Below, piece after piece: positions 21,101-34,000 of a DNA stretch of 64,000 bases. Position 1 is the first letter of the stretch. Every line of letters begins with the position of its first letter. This stretch comes from Achatina immaculata (taxonomy: Eukaryota > Mollusca > Gastropoda > Stylommatophora > Achatinidae), in contig CM019701.1 of the NCBI GenBank assembly GCA_009760885.1, positions 38,929,515 to 38,993,514 on the forward strand, written 5' to 3'. The notes beneath the pieces are model-generated. The model ran no database searches. It was not told where the DNA came from and worked only from the letters and a program-made list of their open reading frames with translations. Position numbers and translations under genes: made by a program.

Positions 21101-24100
21101 CTTGCTCTCTTACCTATAATTTTAGTGTGAATGTTTTTTTGTAATATACTGTCTGGACGGTAGCCGCGTGATGTGGCCAAAGCATTTTACTTCTTGTTTC
21201 TGGATGTACTGTTATGCTGGAGTTACTCTGTTTCTTATTGTAGTGTTGTGCTGGTGTTACTCTGTTTCTTATTGTAGTGTTGTGCTAGTGTTACTCTGTT
21301 TCTTATTGTAGTGTTGTGCTGGAGTTGCTCTATGTTTCTTAATGTAGTGTTGTGCTGGTGTTACTCTCTGTTTCTTAATGTAGTGTTGCGCTAGTGTTAC
21401 TCTATGTTTCTTAATGTAGTGTTGTGCTGGTGTTACTCTCTGTTTCTTAATGTAGTGTTGCGCTAGTGTTACTCTATGTTTCTTAATGTAGTGTTGTGCT
21501 GGTATTACTCTAATCTTTTCCCTGATTGTATCATTTCTTCTTGTGTCTCTTCTCGTTACATCTCATTTCTTGATCTGTTGATATTATGACAGGATATTTC
21601 TGCTCTAAATTGTGAAAGTGATGAAGGCACAGCGACTCACCAACAAAGGCCGTTCCAAAAAGAGAAGAAAGAATGATCCACCACAGATTGTCATCTACAG
21701 AAAACGCAACAGCTTCCGGTGGAGGGGTTGTTGTGGTGGTAGTTGTTGTTGTAGTCGTGGTTGTAGTTGTTGTGGTGGTTGTAGTTGTTGGACATGGCTG
21801 TGGCAGATATAGGGGAAAAAACAAATAGAATTTTCAGTAAATATTAACATTATCACTCACCTTTTTTGAAGTAGGTAAAATTTTCAGCTTTACGAAGTTA
21901 AACTTTGTGTACATTACGATACACTATAGGCACAAACATACTTCCAGTCAAACATAAATACAGTACTTTTCTCATGCAAAACACACATTTCCATACTATT
22001 ATGTTTACAAAATCATTCTATATATTTACTTCGTTTATAACAAAATGCTTGTGTGTTAAAATATACATCGCATAGTCACACCTACGTATCTCCATGATAC
22101 ATACATATAGAATATCCTCACATGAATCCATTTACACATAATCAAGCATGCACATACAAGTATACGTAGTAACATAACCCTGCTTCACGCTGTAAGTAGA
22201 TTCTGAGGAAGTGATGTCTGATTATTCTTGATCTGTTCTTGATTACCAGAGAGCGGTGTAGCAAAAGAATGGCCAGCCTTAGTTCCCAGTTTCTAGAGTA
22301 GCAATGTACACGTTACCACAGCTAGGATTTCTGGGGGAATGTCGCCGAAGTGGAATCAACGAATTCCGCAGTTAGAAAAGAGCAAACTAACAACTGTAAA
22401 ACTTGTTGGGTGCAAGTTTAAAGCTAGCGGGAGGAATATTTTCTCAGGATGGTTATGGGCCAACGATCCTTGGCAATTTACTACCGTACTCGAACCCAAT
22501 CTAGCTCCCCCATCATGACCGCCAACCCAGGTTCTTCCCTCCTTGGTATATTGTATGCTAATTTTGCTTAGCATTCAATCAACACAACAATACAATGACA
22601 AGCAGTACAAATTACCAAGTCTAAAATTACAGGACATGGCATTTAAATCCCTCTATTAGAGAGCACATACGACTGACACTGACATATCAACATGACATCA
22701 AGACATGTGTCCTCATAATGGACGAAGAAACAGATGAACAAGATCAATGCAATGCAAAATACTTCAAGCAATCTTCAATGATAGAAAAACAACATTTGGA
22801 TGAACGATGTCACTGCGGGCAAAATACTTCAAGCAATCATGAATAATAGAAAAGCAATTTGATGAACAATGTCAGTGCAATGCAGGGTAATTAAGCATAA
22901 TATTATATGATAATGAATTCTCATGTTGCATATTGAAAACATATTATATGATAATGAATTCTCATGTTGCATATTGAAAACATAATGGACCTGAAGTCCC
23001 GGGCTCTCTTTGGCCCTCCACGTAGCCTACACTAAGAATCTAATGTGCAATAGCACTTATCCCCCGCGGCTATCGCTGCCATAACACGCCTCCATATAAC
23101 TGTGCTTCTGCAGCACGTGATCAGCCTACATGGAAAGCATGATAAACGAATCATACATCTGTCCCATCCAATATACCGATAAATCACACTGAAATCATAC
23201 ACAGAATTTCCATACCGATACTTAAATACAGGAACCCCACATCATAGACTACTTCACAGCTACAGAATCTACAGCACACGAGGTGGGATCGGAAGAATAT
23301 ACTAAACAGGCACAATAATATAAGCACAGTGAAAGCACTACATCGTCAGCCGTGTTTTTCCCCCCCCCCCCATCTAATATGATGCAAGCCATTGTTTCAA
23401 TATATATCACCCCCCCCCCTCCGAAACCAACTACCAAATCACGTGGACGATGACGCTTCGGTCAAGGTCGTACACTCCTCTATCCAAGCGTGTATCATCC
23501 ACACAACTTCACTACCCAAATGTCTACATTGATGTTTATACTTCTTCTTCTTCTTCTTCTTCTTCTTCGTTCGCATTGTCTGTCTATATCTGCAGTCCTG
23601 TCTCTTGGATAAATTTCACTGTTTTTTGTAACTCATGTATGGAACCGTAGAGCTTATCTTCTTTAGTGGTTTCACTGGGCCAGTAATTATTTCTCAGTGT
23701 CTCATAGTTGGTGCAGTTTTGGAGGATATGTTCCACAGTTTGGGGCACCTGGGCACGTGTACATAGATTAGTAGTACCAACCTTAAACTTTGTATACATG
23801 TGACTTCGGAGTCGGCTGTATCCTGTTCGGAGACGGAAGTTTATGCTGACATCACTATATGTCCACACACAAACACTTGGTAATTTCTCATGCAGTATAG
23901 CAAGACTAGAGCCTACATTTTGTTATAATTGTCATTTTCAGGTATCTGTATGTCTGTCCATAAGAAATAACGTTTTCTTAAGAGAGGCAGATGCGGCTTT
24001 ATTTATTTTCGGCAGCGGTCGAATGGAGCAAGTGGCGATGGACTGGCCACGTTGTAAGAATGATAGACGAATCCTTACCATGAGCAGTTCTTAAGTGGTC

Positions 24101-24317
24101 TCCACGGGGTAAAAGAAGTATGGGGCGACCCAAAAACACATGGAGACATACAACAGAGAATTCTGGTAAACAAATGACTGACATGGGGGAATGAATAAAT
24201 GAATGAATGGGTGAAGAATTGGGCACACAGGCCCATCTTACATTCTGCCTTTTATTGCTCCATCCTTCATTCTTCCCACACACTCGATTTAATAAGGTAT
24301 ACAAAATTACGTGAATA

Positions 24318-24366
<49 letters not shown>

Positions 24367-27300
24367 ACATATATAATATATAAGAATGCAAGATAAAACC
24401 ATATGAAATATAAGTATACAGATTACATGAAAAATAAATATAAGAATGCAAGATAAAAATATTACATTCACAAATATAGGATAATGAACTACATAAGAGG
24501 TAACTGATCTAACAAGATAGCGCATACACACACTTGTACATACACACACACAAATACATTTTCAATGGAGTTCTTCTGAAATTCCACTCTCGCATATTTA
24601 CTAAAATAATTTCTACAAGATACAAGATCTAACAAATTATGTTTAGAACTATGTTCTTTTAGAACAGAACTCGGTGGCCGGTGGGTAGTGGTATGAGAGG
24701 CTATTAGATATTCTATGCAGGCATGTAGTTACAAGCCAGTAAATATTGAAAAAGACTTGAGTTAAAAGATGAAGTATTCATCATCATAATCATCATCATC
24801 ATCAGGTGCCGTGCCGACTGGCGTTGGCTATTATGCTTCTCTAGAGTACCCGATCCTTTATGCAGGCCATCAGTTCAGTTGGTGATCTCCTCTCACACCA
24901 CCCCGTCAGACTATCCATTATCATTTCTCTTGGTCTTCTTCTTGATCTTCTTCCTTCTATTTTTCCTGTTGTTATAATATTTTCAATGCCCCCTCTTCTC
25001 ATTGCATGTCCTATGAAAGTACATTGTCTCTCTCTTATCTTTTTGACAAGGTTTTTTGTCTCTCCAGCTCTTCTCATACATTCTTCATTAGTTATTTTTG
25101 CTGTCCAAGGGATTCGCAACATTCTTCTAATAAACCACATTTCTGCTGCTTCCAATGATTTTTGTGCAGACTTGCCTATTGTCCATGATTCACTTCCATA
25201 TAACAAGACAGGTTCAATATAGCATTTTAGGACTTGTTTTCTAACATTCATTGATATAGATGTGTTAGCTAACATGTTTCTCATTCTTTGAAATGCAGTC
25301 TTTGCTTGGCCTATTCTGTTCCTAATTTCTGTTCTGCATTTCCCATCTGAAGTTATTACTGCTCCAAGGTATTTGAATTTCTGCAGTTGCTTTATAATAG
25401 TTCCGTTTAATTTAATACTGCATGCTGGTGGATTCTGTTTCTTAGATATAACCACAGTCTCTGTCTTTTTGATGTTCAAATTAAGGCCTTTCTGTTCACT
25501 TTCTTTGGCGACTTTATCCAAGAGATTTTGCAGGTCTTGCTGGTTCTCAGCTATCAGTACTGTGTCGTCAGCATACCGAAGGTGTTAATATTGTATCCTC
25601 CAATTTTTATGCCTGGTTCTGTGATGATTGTTCTTAGAATATTCTCGCTATACAGAGAAAAAAGGTCTGGAGATAGTACACATCCTTGTCGCATCCCTTG
25701 TTTTATAGGTTGATAACCAGATAGACTACATATTAATTAACAAACGATTCCGCAATGCATTACTGGCAACAAAAACTATGCCAGGAGCTGACTGCAATAG
25801 TGACCATGATCCACTCTGTGGAAAAGTTAGAATAAAACTAAAGAAAGCAGGCAGAAAAGTGAGAAACATCAAACTGAATACAGAACTTCTTAAAAATGAC
25901 CAAGAACTGCGAGAACAATACAAAGTTATTATAACAAATAGATACAATGCAATAGCAAAGATAAATAGTATAGATGAACAATGGGAAATGTTAAGAGATT
26001 CTATCCACCAAGCTGTTAAGGAGATAATACCACCAAAAAAGAAGCCCCTAAAAATAAATGGATGACAGACGACATCTTAGGACTGATGGACAAGAGGAGG
26101 AGGAGTAAAAATAACGAGGAAAAATATAGCAAGATAAATAAAGAAATAAGACGCAAATGCAGAGAAGCAAAAGAAGTGTGGTTAAATGAACAGTGCAGAC
26201 AGGCAGAGGACTGTCATAATAAAGACAGAAAAAACATGCACAAACGAATTAATGAACTCACAGACAGGAAAACAAACTATACCACAGGATGCTTGAAATC
26301 GAAAGAAGGTAAAATGTTAATGGGAAAAGAAGACATTGTGAACAGGTGGACAGAGTATATCGGTGAGCTATATGGAGGAGAAAGACCAGAATTAACATCA
26401 GATACTGAAAACTGTGAGGGACCACCAATACTTGAAGATGAAATCATAGATGCCATCAAACACATGAAGAAAAGAAAAGCGACTGGGCCTGATAATATAT
26501 CAATAGAAGAATTAGAGGCACTAGAGGAGACAGGAATAAAAATAATAACCAAGTTACTGAATGACATTTACAACAGTGGTTATATTCCCAGTGACCTGAT
26601 TAAATCCACGTTTATAGCACTACCAAATAAACCAGGTGCTAAGGAATGTGACGACCACCGGACTATCAGCCTCTCATGTCACATAACGAAGCTACTTCTG
26701 AGAATAATTATGAGAAGAACAAGGAAAAAGATAAAAATGGAAATAGCAGATGAACAGTTTGGATTTGTTGAAGGAAAGGGAACACACAATGCCATTTATG
26801 CTTTACGAACACTAACAGAAAGAGCCTTAGAAGTATAGAAAGATCTCTACTTATGCTTCATTGATTACACCAAGGCATTTGACAAGGTGAAACAAAATGA
26901 AATTATTAAAATGCTTGAAGACATCAATATAGACGGCAAAGACCTGAGGATTGTAAAACATCTATACTGGCAGCAAGAAGCAGCAGTTCGAGTTGAAAAT
27001 AGAATTGGAAAATATCAACCTATCGAAATGAAGTATTACTAATGGATTTTAGATGGTAGGGGAGGGAGTTCCAGAGCTGTACCGCAGAATATGCAAGGCT
27101 TTTCTTGTGCAGATCTAGCCTGGGTTTAGGAAGAAGACAGTTTCTTAAACGTTGGCTATGTTTAATGGTGGACGTAAACAACGACCACAAGTAAGGTGGA
27201 GCAGTGTAGGACAAAACTCTATGAACAAATTTGAGTTTGTTAAAAATAATTCTATATTTGAAGGCTAGAAATTCTAGTTCTTTTTTCTGATTTGCAGTCT

Positions 27301-30300
27301 GAACTTGGTGTCTGTCACACAAAAAAAAAAGAAGATAGGAAGAATTCGACAAAAGTGAAAATCTCTTGCTAACAGCAGCCCCGTGTGTCTTGAGTATCTA
27401 ATGAGGAGGGAGAGAGAGAGAGAGAGAGAGAGAGACGTCTGTCCTCACTGGAACACACACGCACGCACACATACATACATACATACATACATACATACAT
27501 ACATACAAACATACATACATGCATGCATACATACATACATACACACATACATACACTTACCGTAACTGACACAGTAACCGTTCCAGGAACCAGGCACGAT
27601 AAAGGCCCAGGATACAACCCGTGGTCAGTGGCCACAACCTGGTACGTGACACTGGTTCCTGCAGCCGGGATGGAGTTCAGAATCACAGCTCCGTTTGGCG
27701 AAACAGAAACGATTCCGCCGGCCGTGGTCTTAGCAAACGATATCACGTTGTTGTCCTGTATAACAGTGTAACATATAAAAGTATAACAGTGTCAGTTTTG
27801 AGGATACTTTTTAAATTTTTTTTTTATGTTCAGTTTTATTCAAGAACGAACCAAACAGTTGTAACGCTTGATACAGAGAACAGTCAAGAGAAAACTATGA
27901 GGGAATCAGTGGCACACGAGAAAACTATGAGGGAACCAGTGGCACAAGAGAAAACTATGAGGGAATCAGTGGCAAAAAGAAAACTATGAGGGAATCAGTG
28001 GCACAAGAGAAAACTATGAGGGAATCAGTGGCACAAGAGAAAACTATGAGGGAATCAGTGGCACAAGAGAAAACTATGAGGGAACCAGTGGCACAAGAGA
28101 AAATTATGAAGGAATCAGTGGCACAAAAGAAAACTATGAGGGAATCAGTGGCACAAAAGAAAATTATGAAGGAATCATTAGCACAAGAGAAAACTATGAA
28201 GGAATCAGTGGCACAAGAGAAAACTATGAGGGAATCAGTGAGACAAGAGAAAACTATGAAGGAATCAGTGGCACAAGAGAAAACTATGAAGGAATCAGTG
28301 GCACAAGAGAAAACTATGAAGGAATCAGTGGCACAAGAGAAAACTATGAGGGAATCAGTGGCACAAGAGAAAACTATGAGGGAATGAGTGGCACAAGAGA
28401 AAACTATGAAGGAATCAGTGGCACAAAATAAAACTATGAGGGAATCAGTGGCAAAAGAGAAAACTATGAGGGAATCAGTGGCAAAAGAGAAAAATATGAG
28501 GGAATCAGTGGCACAAGAAAAAACTATGAGGGAATGAGTGGTACAAGAGAAACATAGGCCATGGGCAGACATTTTGAGTTTGAGAATAGTAGACACATTC
28601 ATAAAACCAAGTTATGAGCATTAGGAGAATTCTATTATCGCTTTACTTAGATAAAAATTACAGCCCTAAATAATGACATTAAGGATGAAGAAAGGATAAT
28701 TCTGTGATAAAATATGGAAAAACAAAAATGAAATACGATGAAACTGATAAGGGTAAGCTAGGAAGGGGAAGTTAAAGATAAGATATAGAAAAAAATCGAT
28801 CTTACTGACTGATTTGTCTTCTGTCTCACTGTAACTGTGAGCCGGTGTTCTTTGCAGCCGATGCTATGGAGGTGTCCAGGCATAGTAATCTGTCGGTTTG
28901 GGAGCGGGTTATGAAAGCTATTTTTTTATCGGTTCCAGTGTGCAGCCAGAAAGCTGACTCTTTAACAGACTCTACTACCATGACGACGATAGCGATCCCT
29001 GGCCCGTTAGTCGGGGAAGCCCTGTTACTGGGGGGCCACTGATTAAGAAAGGGGAATTGAAAATGTACACCACCGATCATGGAGGGGGAAACTCTGGGCA
29101 AATTAAAGATACGATGACATTATCGATGAAGAAAATCTGTGCCCCCTGGCATTTACATGTCTACAGAGGTCTGAAGTGTTAGTCGCTTCACATTTCTAGG
29201 CCACTACAGCATTTGAGGGATGTATGCTGCCACCTGTCCTCGCTGCTTTTGTTTTCCTAGGGAAACCCCACGTCCCTTTTTTGAGGGGTGGGTTGACACC
29301 GGTGCTGGTCAGTCAGGAAAAAAAAAGTCAGCCCGAGCGCGAAATCGAACCAGGGACCTTCTGGTCGACAGACGATTGATCAACAACAACAATAATTACA
29401 ATAGTAACAACAGCAACAACAACAGCAACAACAACAGCAGCAGCAACAAAAGCAACACAACAACAGCAACAATAAGAGCAACAACAACAACAGCGATGAC
29501 AACGACAAAAATGAGTTATATTTGGGCGGTGCACGCCTGAGTCGCACCTGGAAACTGGAGTCTCTGTCTGTAGCCTGAAAGCTGCCTAGCTCCACGCCAG
29601 GGATGCTGCACTCGGTGACCGTGAAGAAGAGATCTTTGGTAGTGATCACTGGAGCGTTGTCGTTGGCGTCTTTGATGTTCAGGACAAGCGTGGTCTTGTT
29701 GGTGAGTCCGTGCGAGTCGGTCACCTGAGTACAACAAAGGAAAGTTCTCAAATGACGCGAATGGCAGATTCGATGAGAATTATTGTGTGGATAGACAGTT
29801 TGGCACTTGCGTGGTTTAAGTTGATATCGGTGAGAGAAATAAAGGACATGTACGGCTTTTTAGAGAAAATAAATGCCCACACTGAAATGGATGAAGGGAA
29901 AGGAAAGCCAAGAAAATGAAGTATGAAAAGTTAGCTAGAAAATCAGTTCAAGGGAAGACTATAAATCAGTTAGGGGAAGACTGTGTACGGCATATGTTGA
30001 TTTACTGTTTTATTATAAGACGCTTAAAACAAGGAATTCTTCAAAAACAGAAAATTTGATAACCTAAATTATTTTGTGGACAAAGAGTGTATTTCATTTT
30101 GTTTTTTTAATCATTGAAAAAGATATTTCTAACTTTCAAAATATTTAATGTTAGAAATGATAAGTAAGGTTCCTCAAAACCTATCCTTTTGATATTCCTC
30201 CTCCTCACAACTTATCGTTTTGATACTCCTCCACCTCACAACTTATGGTTTTGATACTCCTCCACCTCACAACTTATGGTTTTGATATTCCTCCTCCTCA

Positions 30301-31028
30301 CAACTTATCGTTTTGATACTCCTCCACCTCACAACTTATGGTTTTGATATTCCTCCTCCTCACAACTTATCGTTTTGATACTCCTCCTCCTCACAACTTA
30401 TCGTTTTGATACTCCTACTCCTCACAACTTATCGTTTTGATACTCCTACTCCTCACAACTTATCGTTTTGATACTCCTCCTCCTCATAACTTATCGTTTT
30501 GATACTCCTCCTCCTCACAACTTATCGTGTTGACATTTCTCCTCACTACCTATCGTTTTGAACTTCCGAAATATTTTAGTGCTGCAAATATTTATTTAAG
30601 TGATTTTAAAAAATGCATTCCTCGTTCATAAAATAATTTAGATTCTCAACATTAAAAAAGTTTATGAAATTCAAAACGGTAAATAGTGAACATTTACAAG
30701 AACTGAAGGTGAAAGTACATGTGCATTTGTGTTTGAAATGACCATCATTTCAGTTATGAGATTTCGATAATTAAGATGTTATTATGAAAGGAAGCTGGAA
30801 GGAAGCAATCTTGATTGGTTGATTAGAGAAATATAGTGCGGGGGGGGGGGGGGGGTAAGTGTAGAACAAGCTTCAACTTTTTCCTGGTTGTTTCCTTCAT
30901 GAAATGGACATAATGCTGAAAATATTTTGAGGTACGTCTAAATGTAGTGAAATACAGTACTTTTTCACCATTATTGGAAATCAGGTTTTATTTTATTCTG
31001 CATACTCCATTCACTCTACAGAATCTCC

Positions 31029-31061
<33 letters not shown>

Positions 31062-34000
31062 GAACCTTAAGTGGCCAAGGTACATATGGGTTCCACAAGG
31101 GTTTTCCACAAACGCCTGTCCTTTGCCCTATCTTCCGCTCTTGCCTAAGTGAGCCCTCTAATGCTCAGCATCCTCTCTGTTGTTCTTATCCATGTCTCCC
31201 TTAGTCCACCCCTGTGGTGTTCATCTTAGTGCTATTTTTTGGTAGTGAGTAGTCACTCATCTGGAACACATGCCCCAACTATCATCAACGATTTTCCTCA
31301 GTAATTTCCGTCAGTGGCTTCGTCTGCATTTCTGCCAACAAGATGTTATTTCTTATGGTGTTTGCCCAAAATATTTTTCTAATTCTTCATAAACGTTTAG
31401 TCTAGAAAGAATTAGCTTGTTTTCTATAGTTTTGGTGATTTTCCCAGCAATCTGCAGAATACGAACAGAAAATCAATGCAAAGTTAGAATAATCATATCC
31501 TGTATGTTAACTCTTTAACTCTGAAATAATATCCTTACCCTGCCAGAATAAATTTTCATGAGACGTTTTTGTAGAAAGAAAATGGAATAAAGTTACCCTG
31601 TATTGTAAAACACGTTTCTTGGGTTTGAAATGGTGGTACTGTTCATTTTATTTTGACTGTTGCCTAAATATCGATCTGAGCTTTGATTCTCAGAAGTGTG
31701 CATGATCTAGCAGCACTACCAGTGTTATTTTGCAGTGCAAGAGTTAAGATATGTACAGGAGCACCTATGCAATGGCGGCGACGCTATCAAAATATGTCAC
31801 CTACTATAGAGTATAGTCGTATAACGACCCATTTGTTGCGTGAATAATCTTTATAGGTAAATGATAGAAAATGATGAGTAGATAATTAAATTCTGGGTTA
31901 CAGGGCCAAAATGTCACGAAAAATCGTAGCGAAAAAAAAAAAACATTCACCTGAACGGTTAAGGTGACAGTTCCTGTCATAGCTCCCTGGTCAACATCGT
32001 ACTCTATTGTTGACTTGATGACCCCGGAATCTGGGTCAATGGTCAATGGGGCCGTGCTTGGTCTGGCTGTTTAAGAAAAATAGTTTCTAGGATTTATTTT
32101 TTCAAGAAATGTGTAATGTGCTTACATAAAGACATATTCTACAGTCGAACTTTGACACATATTAACAACACAAAGTTAGAACGCATAGTTTTAGGAGATT
32201 TTTCAATGTCTGGTTTTTAAAAAACTATTTTATAGTCTGTTTCTTGGGTTTTTTTAAAAGACATCTCAATCGGAAACAGAAATGGCTGTACAATAGTGAA
32301 AGTACGGTTAACAGCTCGAAGAAGCAGTAAAACCAAAGATCCTGTCGGATCAGTCAGTCATTTGCATGCCCCTTGTAGAACTTTGCCTCCCTAACAGCTC
32401 TCCTGTAGGCCTCTCGGTTATAAGCAAGATGGCCCTGCTGCTGATGCTGTCGGATATCTCTCTTAAAACTCCCAGTATCGGGCTCGGCCTGGCCATGGTG
32501 GTAGGACTCGCTGTGTTGCTCGTGGTGTTATGACCTGCTAGAACATAACTTTTTATTCTCTTTTATTTTTTTTTTACATTTTATATTTATATTTAGGCAC
32601 TGCAATCCACTTCCAATCCGACGTCCGCACGGTGCCAGCTGTTAAGAACATCCTATTTGCAGTTCCTGGAAGATATGACGGCAAATTTCTCATTCGTCTT
32701 TTTAAAGTAATTTTTTTTCAAAAAACATTTTATGAGACGGCTTAAAGTGTATTCTTTGGAAACATGTTTTGGAAAGGGGTCTATAGTTGTAGATATACAT
32801 ATATATATGCAGAACTATGTACAGATGGATGCATCAGCAGCAGGCCATCTTGCTCAGAACCGAGAGGCCTACAGGAGTGCTGTTTGGGAGGCAAAGTTCC
32901 GCAAAGGACATGCAGATGAATGAATGAATGTACAGAGTAGTTATTATATCTATAAGACAGACCCTAAGCCAAAGATTGTCATTCTTAAGCTTTGTACGAA
33001 GGAAGATAAATCGTGTTTCATATTTCAGTTATTACCTTCTTTAAATTTTCTAGCAATAAAGAGAAGTGAAGTTATCTCTGACGGTGGTAAAGAGAAAGAA
33101 AAATGACGAACATTTTCTACAGAAAGAGCGCGAATTTGATTGGTCAGTTTTGTTTCTCTTTGTTATTGTTTTAATACAATAATGTGTTAATAATAATAAT
33201 AATAATCATTAGATAAAGCCAGACAGCAAAGAACGAAATGTTACATATTCCAGTTGTTATCAGGAAAGCAGAGCTTTGACATACCTCCGATAATTGAGTA
33301 AGTGAAGGTATCACCGAAATCTGGATCATAGCTTGTCCATTGAGGATCGAAATTGATCTGGAATTATCATATAAGACTATTATATATATATATATACACG
33401 AAAGGAACAAACATATGAAGATCAAAAATACGTGTAATTATTTTTTTTTCCTGCCTTCTCTGTCCATAGCCTGCTCACGAACCTTGTTAGGTTAAAATAA
33501 ATGAACCTTTAAAATGACAAATCACAATTTCCTGAAAATCGTTAAGTTCCTTTCGTCGATTTGCAAGTGCTGCGTTTTATGAAAGGAGCTTCACAATAAT
33601 GTGTAGGGGCAGCAAGCCAAACATTGCAAGTTCTGTCCGTGTCAGAGTAATTACTTTCGTTACATGAAGCTACTAGCATCGTCTTAAGTTTTAAAAAATT
33701 CATTTCGTTTCCCATCATTTTTAACAGTTCACAGCCTGGTTAACAATACCTTGACACCCATAAAATTAACAGAAAAGTGATAACTACACAATGAAGAAAA
33801 ATATGGCATTATTCAATAACTGGGATTATGTTCTCTCGGAAGATAACACGACAATATTTCTCATTCATTTTTAAAGTAATTTTTTTTTCTAAAGCGCATT
33901 TTATGAGATTCCTCTAAAGCGTATACTTTGGAAACAGGTTTTTGGAATATTTGAAATGATTCATACATAAACAACAGCTGAGAAACATCTGGAAGGCCAA

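Noticed and set aside
27955..28602. 215-codon frame with repeated [10 protein letters not shown] decapeptides
   Set aside because: Translation of the 30-bp minisatellite; the other strand is equally open, which argues against coding.
29380..29534. Cysteine-rich frames near the exon 10 donor
   Set aside because: They come from the (CAA/CAG)n array read in other frames; the cadherin exon ends at 29548.
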